Made by a program: the position numbers and the translations under genes. A stretch of 59,986 bases of DNA, taken from positions 1 to 59,986 of IMG/VR virus record IMGVR_UViG_3300022746_000173; one strand, given 5' to 3'. Positions 23,505 to 31,342 of the stretch are shown in pieces. The stretch's first letter is position 1; every line of letters begins with the position of its first letter. Source of the DNA: a virus. The notes beneath the pieces were generated by a model, which worked only from the letters and a program-made list of their open reading frames with translations, did no database searches and was not told the origin of the DNA.

Positions 23505-23772
23505 CTTGTTTTAGTAGCACAACAGTAAATTTATCTGTCTTGAACAGAGTGTTTAACTTCTTAGCCAAGTTGATTGCGTGTCCGGGATTACTAAAAGAAA
23601 CTTTCTTGTACTTAGGTCCCGGATAGCTGATTAGTACGTTTTGTGTTTTAAGGTTAATGGGCTGGCTATCGTAGAATACCGCCCAGATACCTTCAGAGCT
23701 TAGTACCTGATCGCTCTTATAATTGGTTTTGTTAACGTGATCCAACAATACGGTTGGTTTTGGTCTTGACAT
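23485..23772 (-). CDS. Hypothetical protein behind a late-type promoter (95 aa)
   Basis: Start at 23772, chosen because AAGGA lies upstream and a GATAAATA box precedes it by 24 bases. The sequence has a compact beta-rich look (G-I-W-A-V-F-Y-D-S-Q-P-I-N-L ... L-I-S-Y-P-G-P-K-Y-K-K-V-S-F). Function unknown; probably late-expressed. Confidence 0.65.
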   Translation of the reverse strand: MSRPKPTVLLDHVNKTNYKSDQVLSSEGIWAVFYDSQPINLKTQNVLISYPGPKYKKVSFSNPGHAINLAKKLNTLFKTDKFTVVLLKQGDQIYP

Positions 23773-23795
23773 TACAGTAGTCCTTGAGTTACTGT

Positions 23796-23803
23796 TATTT
23801 ATC
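23796..23803 (-). promoter_or_regulatory. T4-like late promoter octamer GATAAATA
   Basis: One mismatch to the T4 late consensus TATAAATA, located in a 49-base gap and 24 bases before an ATG with its own AAGGA. Confidence 0.55.
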
Positions 23804-23821
23804 TCAGTAATATACGTATAT

Positions 23822-24040
23822 TTACTTGAATGACCCGCCGTCCATATTAATATTAGACGCACCACTGGTGCTGCTAGTGGCTTTGCTTAAAGAGGCAATT
23901 GTTGCCATCAAATCGTAAATTTCGGCGTGCAAACTACGTGCTTCTTGTGCATTTAGTGTAAGTATCTTGCCGTTACTTTGATTCATCTGCTTGACACGAT
24001 CGTTAAGCAGCTTGATATGAAATGGTAAATTATCGCTCAT
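23822..24040 (-). CDS. Small hypothetical protein (72 aa)
   Basis: Helical protein (Q-E-A-R-S-L-H-A-E-I-Y-D-L-M-A-T-I-A-S-L) with a Ser/Gly-rich tail. ATGA overlap with the upstream 157-residue gene. Unknown function. Confidence 0.62.
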   Translation of the reverse strand: MSDNLPFHIKLLNDRVKQMNQSNGKILTLNAQEARSLHAEIYDLMATIASLSKATSSTSGASNINMDGGSFK

Positions 24041-24510
24041 GATTCGTTTGCAGTCTTCATGGCCTTGGACATATCTTCAGTGGTACGAAATGGTCCTTGG
24101 AACTCATAACGATTTAACGTGATAAGTTTTGGGCAAGTTGCCTTGACCCACGAATTGCTAAACTTGATGATGTAATAGCCTGCACAAAAGAAACTCTTGC
24201 TCTTTAATGTTTTAGTGTAGATGGGCAGCTTACGTTGCACATCAAATACTTCGTTGTGCGGAGTAGATGTAGCAGGATATCCGTAGACATTGTGTCCTAC
24301 ACTTTTATCCTTCTTAATCTTCTCTGCTTTGGCAAACTCAATATTGTATTGTTTACTCAACACCTTAATGCTGGGAAAACGCTCACGTTGGTTGTCGTGT
24401 ACGTAAACAAAGCCACCTTCCTCTACTGCTTGGATAGTGGCAATTTTTGTCCCCTCGGATTCTACGATCCAATATTTGTTTTTAACTATTGGTTTAGCTA
24501 CTGCGTTCAT
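24037..24510 (-). CDS. Hypothetical protein (157 aa)
   Basis: Begins with K-Y-W-I-V-E-S-E-G-T-K-I-A-T-I-Q, a beta-rich start, then K-K-D-K-S-V-G-H-N-V-Y-G-Y-P-A. It overlaps both neighbours, supporting translation. No family recognised. Confidence 0.65.
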   Translation of the reverse strand: MNAVAKPIVKNKYWIVESEGTKIATIQAVEEGGFVYVHDNQRERFPSIKVLSKQYNIEFAKAEKIKKDKSVGHNVYGYPATSTPHNEVFDVQRKLPIYTKTLKSKSFFCAGYYIIKFSNSWVKATCPKLITLNRYEFQGPFRTTEDMSKAMKTANES

Positions 24511-24739
24511 TTTTATTATCTTTCTTTAAGTAGTGCATAGTTATAATTTTACCTAATTCAGTGCCTAGGTCTTTGCTTTCGTCAATAACGTATAGGTCAC
24601 CTACACGAGATTCGTTGTGATCAATTTCAACGATGGTACCCCCTGATGCAGGAGTAATTTTGAGATTTAGTGCACCGGCTATTGCGTTTCGAGCTCTCAT
24701 ATCTAGATCAAGTATTTCTTTAAGAATATCGCTAGCCAT
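24494..24739 (-). CDS. Hypothetical protein, paralogue of the next gene (81 aa)
   Basis: Ends with D-L-G-T-E-L-G-K-I-I-T-M-H-Y-L-K-K, which lines up with the end of the upstream gene (N-V-A-E-R-I-G-Q-I-V-S-L-E-L-L-K). The G-G-T-I-V-E-I-D and D-L-Y-V-I-D-E segments also align. The two look like a tandem duplication of a small beta-rich domain. Function unknown. Confidence 0.65.
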   Translation of the reverse strand: MASDILKEILDLDMRARNAIAGALNLKITPASGGTIVEIDHNESRVGDLYVIDESKDLGTELGKIITMHYLKKDNKNERSS

Positions 24740-24745
24740 AGCTGA

Positions 24746-25027
24746 TTAGTTTTTTAGTAATTCCAAAGATACAATTTGACCAATACGTTCTGCAACGTTT
24801 TCGTTTTCGGGAATTAAGTGAGTAGAATTGTCTGTGCGATCTCGTTTGTGGTCGTAACGGTATAGCTGCAATACAACACCACCGCGGCAATTCAATACGT
24901 TAAATCGCAAGCTACCATCCATATCAATGCTTTCGCTTGACGCACTAACTGCAATCTTAGACATTTGGACTCCGCTGTCTGATGGATACAGGAACTGATG
25001 TAGTTTATTTCTTAGCCATGATTTCAT
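24746..25027 (-). CDS. Hypothetical protein, paralogue of the previous gene (93 aa)
   Basis: Contains R-G-G-V-V-L-Q-L-Y-R-Y-D and S-T-H-L-I-P-E-N-E, matching the 81-residue paralogue in order. A basic N-terminus precedes the shared domain. Overlaps the upstream gene by four bases (ATGA). Function unknown. Confidence 0.65.
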   Translation of the reverse strand: MKSWLRNKLHQFLYPSDSGVQMSKIAVSASSESIDMDGSLRFNVLNCRGGVVLQLYRYDHKRDRTDNSTHLIPENENVAERIGQIVSLELLKN

Positions 25028-25383
25028 TTGTTTTCTTCCTCTGTTAGAGCCACGACAACTTTTAGTTTATCGTATGCTTCATTGATTGTGTTCATTGCAT
25101 CTGCAACAGCAGGATGTTTTTCTGCCAGTCGCTTGATGCTTTCCTCTTCGATCATTTTGGCTTGTGCCCATGCAATTGCAGCCTGTGCAGCTCCGGTTAT
25201 CGAAATAGACGGGTATGCCCCGCCTACTGTTATCCAATTGGATCCGTCAAAAGCCTGTAGATCGCTGCCACTGATTCTAATCATCCCTTGCATTGGGTTA
25301 CTGGGATTTTGATTGACGTAGGGGAAACTAAAATACCCATTGTCAACTTGAATACCATTGCCGGCTGTAATACTTCTAATCAT
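25024..25383 (-). CDS. Hypothetical structural-type protein (119 aa)
   Basis: N-terminal half reads like a tail-fibre or neck element (G-M-I-R-I-S-G-S-D-L-Q-A-F-D-G-S-N-W-I), and the C-terminus is a helix A-V-A-D-A-M-N-T-I-N-E-A-Y-D-K-L-K-V-V-V. The same C-terminal pattern occurs in the gene at 28007-28318. Coupled by ATGA to both neighbours. Confidence 0.6.
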   Translation of the reverse strand: MIRSITAGNGIQVDNGYFSFPYVNQNPSNPMQGMIRISGSDLQAFDGSNWITVGGAYPSISITGAAQAAIAWAQAKMIEEESIKRLAEKHPAVADAMNTINEAYDKLKVVVALTEEENK

Positions 25384-25754
25384 GACACTACTGCGTAAAC
25401 AATACCAAGATAGGTAAGTTGATGTACCATTTGGTCAAGACCTAAATGATTCCAGAACAACGGATTTTGTATGTCTCTGTTACCGTAGTTCATCTTTGCC
25501 CAATCGGTATGATAGTGAATTACAAAGTCCGCAAATGCCAGCACCATTGCGTAACCAATGTAGGGAAATCCTGTTACAGCTAGAATACACATTAGTGTAC
25601 CAAAGCCATGTTTGGCACTGTGCATGATACCTGGCCTGTCGCCATAGATACCTTTGCTGTTTACTTCTTCCATTGTTTGATCAACAAAGTCGATGTACCA
25701 GTGCTTGAGTTGTAATAGCACAAGGATAAAGAAAGCTGCTCCAATAAGTGTCAT
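25380..25754 (-). CDS. DUF3307-like integral membrane protein (124 aa)
   Basis: Four hydrophobic segments with conserved His/Asp positions: L-K-H-W-Y-I-D-F-V-D-Q-T, M-H-S-A-K-H-G, H-Y-H-T-D-W-A-K and L-D-Q-M-V-H-Q. This pattern is typical of DUF3307-type membrane proteins. Inner-membrane location expected; role unknown. Confidence 0.7.
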   Translation of the reverse strand: MTLIGAAFFILVLLQLKHWYIDFVDQTMEEVNSKGIYGDRPGIMHSAKHGFGTLMCILAVTGFPYIGYAMVLAFADFVIHYHTDWAKMNYGNRDIQNPLFWNHLGLDQMVHQLTYLGIVYAVVS

Positions 25755-25984
25755 AATCCAAACCTTTCATTGATTGCAATTTTAACTCGTTCCATAGTAG
25801 CGTCAAATTGACTTTTATCAAACGAGGTATAAACATGATCGTGGTTAGTGTAATCAAGAGCAAGTAAACACTCTTTGATCACTGCTCTAACCATCTTATC
25901 GTGTAGATCTGGGTTAACAGAAGGGTAGTGCGAGCCGCCTACTTCTAGTGCAAGCTGTGCCACTTTATCATTGAATTTACTCAT
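25751..25984 (-). CDS. Small hypothetical protein (77 aa)
   Basis: Helical, with A-V-I-K-E-C-L-L-A-L-D-Y. ATGA overlap with the downstream membrane protein gene. No family recognised. Confidence 0.62.
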   Translation of the reverse strand: MSKFNDKVAQLALEVGGSHYPSVNPDLHDKMVRAVIKECLLALDYTNHDHVYTSFDKSQFDATMERVKIAINERFGL

Positions 25985-26000
25985 GTTGTCCTCTATTACG

Positions 26001-27014
26001 TTATAGTAATGTTCGTTGTGCAGGCTCTACAGGATATGCAGAGCTTAGGATTTCTGCATACTGTTGAGCTTGTTCGCCAATCTTTTTAAGTTCATACTTG
26101 CCGCAGAACTTTAGGAACTTGGTACCAACTTGTCCCACATCCTTGGCTACGCTGTTTTCAGCAATGGTTTCCGCAATCCAGACCTTTACGTGATCTGGTT
26201 GTGCAGTCAAGTCAATCAGTGTAACGTTGCGATTGTAGTCGTCTAATACCCTATGCTCCTCGCCGTTATGGTCGGTCCAAGACTGAAGCATTAGATTGTT
26301 CCAATTAAATCCTTTAGTCGTACGGTCTGCAAATGCCTCCAAGAGACCGACTTTTTTCGACGTACCTTTTGTACGGACCCCTGGGAACGCAGAGAAGACA
26401 TTATCGGATACATCGCCTCTAATGCATTTTTCGAAGAGGATCCAAGTTGGGTCCGGTATGACTTTTGGCTCCTTAGTTTTTTTATCTTTGACTGGGGCAC
26501 CTTTTGCATCAAAAATTCCTTCTAGTGTGTGCAGCTCGTCGGCTACGCCGTTGTATTGTTTCACGTTAGGAGCCAGTAACTGGTGAAAGTCGCTGTCTGT
26601 ACTAATGATTACGTGCTCATCGTTAGGGTGTGCTTGAATCCATCCTGCCACCAAGTCATCTGCTTCGAGGTTTGGGTGCCTGAGAACAGTACAATTGGAC
26701 TTTTCTGTGACGAACGTTTTGAGTTCATCAAAAGTTTCCCAAAAGAGTTTATCTTCTTCCAACTCTGTTTCTGTGAGCGCGGCTTTGGCAACTGCTCGGT
26801 TTTTCTTGTACGGGGCATAAAAATCTTTTCTCCAACTACGTCCTTCTAGACAAAATACAACGTGGTCTGCTTGATGCACTCTCCACGCTTTGGCAATACC
26901 TGCTAAAGTAACGTGAATTGCAAATCCAAGTTTATCCCACGTGTCGCTTTGTCTATGTGCTGCGTGTCTTGCTCGAAAAAATGTGTTGGCTGTGTCGACA
27001 ATTAGATATTTCAT
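26001..27014 (-). CDS. T4 RNase H-like 5'-3' exonuclease (FEN family)
   Basis: 337 residues, close to the 305 of T4 RNase H. Acidic metal-binding positions are visible: Y-L-I-V-D-T-A-N-T-F-F-R at the start, N-L-E-A-D-D-L-V-A-G-W, I-I-S-T-D-S-D-F-H-Q-L-L, and a helix-three-turn entry G-D-V-S-D-N-V. It removes RNA primers and 5' flaps on the lagging strand, and works with the clamp and polymerase encoded at 45-50 kb. Confidence 0.9.
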   Translation of the reverse strand: MKYLIVDTANTFFRARHAAHRQSDTWDKLGFAIHVTLAGIAKAWRVHQADHVVFCLEGRSWRKDFYAPYKKNRAVAKAALTETELEEDKLFWETFDELKTFVTEKSNCTVLRHPNLEADDLVAGWIQAHPNDEHVIISTDSDFHQLLAPNVKQYNGVADELHTLEGIFDAKGAPVKDKKTKEPKVIPDPTWILFEKCIRGDVSDNVFSAFPGVRTKGTSKKVGLLEAFADRTTKGFNWNNLMLQSWTDHNGEEHRVLDDYNRNVTLIDLTAQPDHVKVWIAETIAENSVAKDVGQVGTKFLKFCGKYELKKIGEQAQQYAEILSSAYPVEPAQRTLL

Positions 27015-27043
27015 ATATTAGTAGTAATAATAACAGTTAATGA

Positions 27044-27817
27044 TTAATTAGTCAATAACTTTTGAACATAGTGTTGGTATAAGAACTCGGCCCATGCTGC
27101 ATGTGCATCTGCTTTATAGTGGTAGCTGGTAGGCGTGGCAGTTTTAAACCCTTTGGCTTTAAGCCAGTTGTAATAGGTATAGTCTGGATCATATGGGCCG
27201 ATATATGAGTTATCCCAGTTGTACTCTTCTACTTGTAAATGCTTGAGGTGCTGAATGTGACTAAAATCCGAATAGGTATTAAAGAATAAATGGGGGATGT
27301 TGAATTTGTTTAGGGTTTTATGAAATTGATAAATCAAACTGTGCTCGCCTATTAACTTTGTGTTAATGACTTCTGGATCCATTTGATCAATTACCCACTG
27401 TTTGTATTTATTCTTGATAGACGGCGGCCAGTCGTGTCCTATGCCGCCTGCGTTAACTTGCCAATAGCGTTGTGTATCAGAGTCAAACCATTCTTCTCGT
27501 TCCCAAGTGGCCCAGCCAATAATCAATAGATCCGGTTGGTTTACTAGTTTGCCTGTTGTTTGAACTAGGTCATCTACCCCAAACAGATAATCCAAGGTAG
27601 TGCGAAGAATGCGAGCGTTGCTGCTGGCGCTTCTAGCATCACATTTTAATATTGCGTTTAGTGAGTTGGCCAATTGGCATCCGTAACTGGCACGTTCGTT
27701 ATCTGGATGTGGCTTATTGCCTAATGCCCAATAAAGTGGGTCATCTTTTGCAAAGCAGAAACTATTTACTGCTTCTGCACCTGCACTGTGGCTGTCGCCA
27801 TTGACGTATAAAATCAT
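27044..27817 (-). CDS. SGNH-like hydrolase-fold protein 4
   Basis: 257 residues. Block I is N-G-D-S-H-S-A-G-A with Ser9, and a W-A-T-W-E-R-E-E-W motif parallels the W-T-x-P-x-R of the three plus-strand SGNH proteins. The C-terminus Y-K-A-D-A-H-A-A-W-A keeps a D-x-H arrangement. It lies alone among replication and small genes, away from the glycan operon, so it is probably a diverged copy. Substrate unknown. Confidence 0.65.
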   Translation of the reverse strand: MILYVNGDSHSAGAEAVNSFCFAKDDPLYWALGNKPHPDNERASYGCQLANSLNAILKCDARSASSNARILRTTLDYLFGVDDLVQTTGKLVNQPDLLIIGWATWEREEWFDSDTQRYWQVNAGGIGHDWPPSIKNKYKQWVIDQMDPEVINTKLIGEHSLIYQFHKTLNKFNIPHLFFNTYSDFSHIQHLKHLQVEEYNWDNSYIGPYDPDYTYYNWLKAKGFKTATPTSYHYKADAHAAWAEFLYQHYVQKLLTN

Positions 27818-28014
27818 ATCTTTAATTGTATAAATGTTGCCATCTTGGGGTCATCAAATCGTACAATGGTTCTGATAAATCCATTGTGAGCCGGTCTTAC
27901 ATCCCATCCCTCACCGCCTATGCGATTGTGTAGATGGAACTTGCGTGGCCCAATGTGCTTTTCTAATTGGTCTGCCATCCAACGATATCCGCAATCAAAT
28001 TCAACTTCAACCAT
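27814..28014 (-). CDS. Small hypothetical protein (66 aa)
   Basis: Basic/aromatic protein (H-L-H-N-R-I-G-G-E-G-W-D-V-R) overlapping both neighbours by 4 to 8 bases. No family recognised. Confidence 0.6.
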   Translation of the reverse strand: MVEVEFDCGYRWMADQLEKHIGPRKFHLHNRIGGEGWDVRPAHNGFIRTIVRFDDPKMATFIQLKI

Positions 28015-28318
28015 TTTGTTTTACCAGTTCTACAACTACACGTAATCTTTCAATTGCATCTGCTACTGCTGAGTTATCGTAATACTTTGCCGCATCGTTT
28101 AATATATTCATGACTGCATTATAATTCTCTAAATTTGTAATCATGGGAAACAAAAACGTGGACCCATCTCCCATGATACTGGCAACAGTACCATGTGGGC
28201 TGCTGACATGAATGTGTGATCCAATGTCTGGCGGTGAAGAAAAGCTAATAGACTTTACACCGGTAACATAATCAATACCGGGCAATTGCATTACGCCGTT
28301 TATGTGAACAGATACCAT
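28007..28318 (-). CDS. Structural-type protein, shares C-terminus with 25024 gene (103 aa)
   Basis: N-terminal I-N-G-V-M-Q-L-P-G-I-D-Y-V-T-G with I-S-F-S-S-P-P-D-I-G-S-H-I is the hinge/adhesin-type repeat seen in phage tail proteins. The C-terminal helix A-V-A-D-A-I-E-R-L-R-V-V-V-E-L matches that of the 119-residue protein at 25024. Possibly a small virion decoration protein. Confidence 0.6.
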   Translation of the reverse strand: MVSVHINGVMQLPGIDYVTGVKSISFSSPPDIGSHIHVSSPHGTVASIMGDGSTFLFPMITNLENYNAVMNILNDAAKYYDNSAVADAIERLRVVVELVKQNG

Positions 28319-28575
28319 TATTCTTTGTATGCTGGGTTAGGAAACTCGAGTTCAAACACATGCCACGTTGACTTGACGCTGCCAGCTGGTGTTGTGTCTT
28401 TGAGTATCTCAAGTGTTCGCATATGTTCTGCTTCTTGTAGTGTTGAATAGAATCCAACGCCTAGTCCGGTGCCGCTACTGTTAGTTGTAGAGTTCACTCC
28501 GCTAAGATACATTCCAGTCATTTTAATAAGCTGGAATATTTTAAAAGTTTTTGGCTGTGCAATAGGTTCCATCAT
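28318..28575 (-). CDS. Hypothetical protein (85 aa)
   Basis: Start placed at 28575, where ATGA overlap with the upstream stop and AGGA favour it over further upstream ATGs. Contains G-V-G-F-Y-S-T-L-Q-E-A-E-H-M-R-T, a WGR/SPOR-like short fold at best. Function unknown. Confidence 0.6.
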   Translation of the reverse strand: MMEPIAQPKTFKIFQLIKMTGMYLSGVNSTTNSSGTGLGVGFYSTLQEAEHMRTLEILKDTTPAGSVKSTWHVFELEFPNPAYKE

Positions 28576-28883
28576 TGCCATCCTAATATACACATTGTCT
28601 TAAACATTTCCCAATCCTCTTCTAATTCAAAGTAAAAACGATTGCTGGTCTCCATCCACCGTCCTTTGCAAGCAGATCCAAGATATCCTCGAATCTGTTC
28701 AGTCTGAGTTCTTGTTGCATCACGATCCCATTCAGTCCAACTACCTCGTAGTGGGTTGGCAAGATTAGCACCACTTACTGGTTTGCTCATAGGCTTATCG
28801 GGCAAGACCCAGTAATTAAATGATTCCAGTTTGTTACCGCTGGAATCAAACTGCTCACACTGTGGATGTGACCCTGATTTCAT
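28572..28883 (-). CDS. Hypothetical protein (103 aa)
   Basis: Trp-rich soluble protein (G-S-W-T-E-W-D-R-D-A and F-E-L-E-E-D-W-E-M-F). Adjacent starts and stops overlap on both sides. No known family. Confidence 0.62.
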   Translation of the reverse strand: MKSGSHPQCEQFDSSGNKLESFNYWVLPDKPMSKPVSGANLANPLRGSWTEWDRDATRTQTEQIRGYLGSACKGRWMETSNRFYFELEEDWEMFKTMCILGWQ

Positions 28884-29296
28884 CAGCTGACCTCTGTGCG
28901 CCCATCACCTAGGTCTTTGCGATCCACAACCCTCGGTCTGCCGTCTACCGGTTGATTGGCTTCCCATTGTTCATAGTTTTCCAAAACAACATTTCTACAT
29001 ACATCCTGGAACCAACGGTCAACAATATCTTGGTCGGTCTTGCCTTGATACCCTGCACGTACTAGATTAGTAACAAACTTGTCATTCCAGTCTAGTTCAA
29101 ATGCTCCATTACCGATGTTGTCTGGGTCTAGCTCAACCTGGATTACACTAACCCATGGTTCACCTTTTTCTGTGGCAATATCTTTAGCGGATTTCTTAGA
29201 TGCCTTGGTCTTTGGCATTGGTGGATATTCTTTTGGTTCAGGTAACCGTCCGTCTCCGTTGTCCTTCTTGCCAAATATTTTATCAAATAAACCCAT
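28883..29296 (-). CDS. Hypothetical protein (137 aa)
   Basis: Starts M-G-L-F-D-K-I-F-G-K-K, an amphipathic basic segment, followed by a Pro/Lys linker. A C-terminal domain has F-E-L-D-W-N-D-K-F-V and W-F-Q-D-V-C-R-N-V. Such an N-terminus can be membrane-peripheral. Function unknown, typical of T4-like small gene blocks. Confidence 0.65.
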   Translation of the reverse strand: MGLFDKIFGKKDNGDGRLPEPKEYPPMPKTKASKKSAKDIATEKGEPWVSVIQVELDPDNIGNGAFELDWNDKFVTNLVRAGYQGKTDQDIVDRWFQDVCRNVVLENYEQWEANQPVDGRPRVVDRKDLGDGRTEVS

Positions 29297-29297
29297 A

Positions 29298-29555
29298 TTA
29301 GTTGTCCCTTAATCCTTTTAACATCATAATTATTCCTTCATGACGATGATACCACCGATCTTCGTAAATAGGCTCACCAGGACCTGTAATAACACGCCGC
29401 CCGCGAATGGCAACACCCCATACTAACCGCTGAGATTCATAACACCTGCGTGGTATAATACTAGTTTTATATTCGAACGTAGCACGATCATTAAATGGAT
29501 CGTACGATTGAACATTACCCATACCAAATCCTAAATATTCATCCGGGGGCTGCAT
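29298..29555 (-). CDS. Small hypothetical protein (85 aa)
   Basis: Begins with a Gly/Phe-rich stretch and carries several Arg pairs (G-R-R-V-I, P-R-R-C-Y). TAATG-style junction with the membrane protein upstream. No family recognised. Confidence 0.6.
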   Translation of the reverse strand: MQPPDEYLGFGMGNVQSYDPFNDRATFEYKTSIIPRRCYESQRLVWGVAIRGRRVITGPGEPIYEDRWYHRHEGIIMMLKGLRDN

Positions 29556-29746
29556 TACTTCTTTCTAAACACGTTAACAATGCCCATGGCAATGAACAGT
29601 GTAGATTCGATCAACCAAGACCAGCTGGTAGTTAATACAGTAACCACAATACTTATAAACATAGCTGCCATGTATATAACAACTGGCGCAAAGGCAATTA
29701 TTAATGCCCAATTCACTATTTGTTGCAAATCAACTGTGAAGGTCAT
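29555..29746 (-). CDS. Small membrane protein (63 aa)
   Basis: Start at 29746 because its ATG overlaps the TGA of queE (ATGA). Two hydrophobic helices and a basic end (V-F-R-K-K). Co-translated with queE; no functional prediction. Confidence 0.6.
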   Translation of the reverse strand: MTFTVDLQQIVNWALIIAFAPVVIYMAAMFISIVVTVLTTSWSWLIESTLFIAMGIVNVFRKK

Positions 29747-30600
29747 TTGCCCCATCCATTTCCCCACAAGTCAACATGTAGTCGCGGGCTATAGTTGTAT
29801 CCTTTGCTTAGTGCCCAGTCTGCTACCTTTACGCGATTAGCTGCGTAAGGAGTAACAACGCCACCTTGCGGCATTACATATACTGGACCATTAAAGCCAA
29901 CAGCACGATATTGCTTAACTGCCTTATCTACTTCTTCGAAGTGTTGTTCTGTTTCCACAACAAACTTCAAGTATGTAAAGCCGTAGTCTTGATACATTCG
30001 TACAATCTCTGGGCGAATTGCTTCTTCCCATGCTTCGCCCGACGCACTTAGCTTAGGGCTTACACTAAACGTAACTTCGTTACCAGCAATGTCGCCCCAC
30101 TCGAGTAAGTAGTCAATGAACTTACCTTGCAGAGTTTGTGTACCATTTGTTTCAAATGTAATGTTACGCAAGTCTCCCATACGTTCGTGGCTCAATAGTT
30201 CTGTGTATGCACGTTGCCAACCTAGCAACGGCTCACCACCTGTAATAACCAAATGTACATCGTTGCCGTTGTCTTGTACCCAGTGTTTGTTGGGAGTTAA
30301 CGCCAACATCTGATCCACTAGGTCTTTGGTCTCAACTGTTGGACTTAGTTCTTTAAATGCTGGATGCCAACTTGCGTAGCTGTCGCAGCCTGTATTAACT
30401 AGTGGTAAGCTAAGAAAGTCTTTGTAAAGATGTACATTCTTTGCCACTTCGTCGGCCTCTGTACTTTTCTCACCCGGCGCACAACCAAAACCGGAACACG
30501 TAAAGTTACAACCGAATGTTCGAAGAAACACACTCGGTACGCCCACAAAACGGCCCTCACCTTGAGCGGAATAAAATAGTTCACTTACTTTTAATTTCAT
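29743..30600 (-). CDS. queE: 7-carboxy-7-deazaguanine synthase (QueE-like radical SAM)
   Basis: Start at 30600 (GAGGA about ten bases upstream, ATGA overlap with queD). 285 residues beginning L-K-V-S-E-L-F-Y-S-A-Q-G-E-G. It makes 7-carboxy-7-deazaguanine from 6-carboxytetrahydropterin. The cluster cysteines are Cys31, Cys35 and Cys40, a CX3CX4C spacing instead of the usual CX3CX2C. The SAM-binding T-G-G-E-P-L and F-E-T-N-G-T-Q follow. With QueD, FolE and DpdA it builds a modified guanine for phage DNA. Confidence 0.9.
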   Translation of the reverse strand: MKLKVSELFYSAQGEGRFVGVPSVFLRTFGCNFTCSGFGCAPGEKSTEADEVAKNVHLYKDFLSLPLVNTGCDSYASWHPAFKELSPTVETKDLVDQMLALTPNKHWVQDNGNDVHLVITGGEPLLGWQRAYTELLSHERMGDLRNITFETNGTQTLQGKFIDYLLEWGDIAGNEVTFSVSPKLSASGEAWEEAIRPEIVRMYQDYGFTYLKFVVETEQHFEEVDKAVKQYRAVGFNGPVYVMPQGGVVTPYAANRVKVADWALSKGYNYSPRLHVDLWGNGWGK

Positions 30601-31244
30601 GCAAATAGGTCCTCGTTCCATTCACGGTGACCTTCACGGTACGCCATGTTACTCATTGTTTCACGCACTTCAACACGATAGCACCACAGGCGTTCTGCTT
30701 CATGTGGGCCCCACATCTCTGGAATGTAAACGCCGTTTACATATTTGTAAAGCATATCGCTAAGTGCTTCGCAACCCAATGCAGGCAAAACTACAATCTT
30801 GGCCATGTTTTTTTCTTGCAGCAGTTTAAATGTTTCCATTTCTGGGTCATCTTGTGCAACAATCAACGTATGGTCGAATTGGTCTTCCAATGTTTTCTTT
30901 AGTTCCTTGAGTCCGCCGTAGTCAGCGGCCCAGTTACGCACGTCTAGGTCATTGGTTCCAAAGTAGAACTTCATGCTAAACGCATATCCATGGATTAGAT
31001 TACAATGACTGTCTGCACGCCACTGGCGGTATGCGACTGGAAAGGCATTGTGATATTCTTTTGTACTTGTATATTGATATGAAATTGCTGGACGATAATT
31101 AAGATAACCTTCGTATTCTTTTCGCATTGCGGCCTCTACTTCTTCAGTAGCATCTATGCCTATGTTTTTTAAACCTTCGACCGCTTCGGTTGAGATTTCT
31201 ACGGTGTTTTTCTTTCGCCAGTCTTCGTATGAGTATTTTGACAT
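30597..31244 (-). CDS. queD: 6-carboxytetrahydropterin synthase (QueD-like, T-fold)
   Basis: 215 residues, longer than the roughly 120-residue bacterial enzyme because of an N-terminal extension. The core shows H-C-N-L-I-H-G-Y at 80-87, corresponding to C-x3-H-G-H of QueD (second His replaced by Tyr), then F-D-H-T-L-I-V and a late H-E-A-E-R-L-W-C-Y-R-V-E-V. It converts dihydroneopterin triphosphate to carboxytetrahydropterin. The AGGAG of this gene is part of a hairpin. Confidence 0.85.
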   Translation of the reverse strand: MSKYSYEDWRKKNTVEISTEAVEGLKNIGIDATEEVEAAMRKEYEGYLNYRPAISYQYTSTKEYHNAFPVAYRQWRADSHCNLIHGYAFSMKFYFGTNDLDVRNWAADYGGLKELKKTLEDQFDHTLIVAQDDPEMETFKLLQEKNMAKIVVLPALGCEALSDMLYKYVNGVYIPEMWGPHEAERLWCYRVEVRETMSNMAYREGHREWNEDLFA

Positions 31245-31253
31245 GCTTATTCT

Positions 31254-31276
31254 CCTATGTTAATTTTAGCATAGGC
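31254..31276 (-). promoter_or_regulatory. Hairpin overlapping the queD Shine-Dalgarno
   Basis: Six-bp stem CCTATG/CATAGG with an 11-base A-rich loop. The right arm supplies the AGG of the AGGAG ribosome-binding site, seven bases before the queD ATG. An upstream AGCGG/CCGCT stem lies in the same leader. Together they could control queD translation. Confidence 0.5.
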
Positions 31277-31330
31277 AGCAGAGTTTGTATAGCGGGATGA
31301 TGCTCGAAGGCCGCTGTGTAGTTGAGTATG

Positions 31331-31338
31331 TATTTATT
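31331..31338 (-). promoter_or_regulatory. Late-promoter-like octamer AATAAATA upstream of queD
   Basis: One mismatch to TATAAATA, in a 98-base gap, about 87 bases before the queD ATG. Confidence 0.35.
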
Positions 31339-31342
31339 TAGA

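Noticed and set aside
31245-31342. preQ1 riboswitch before queD
   Set aside because: A regulatory hairpin is present, but the sequence lacks the class I core (GGUUC ... CCU ... A-rich tail) and I cannot match class II or III by eye.
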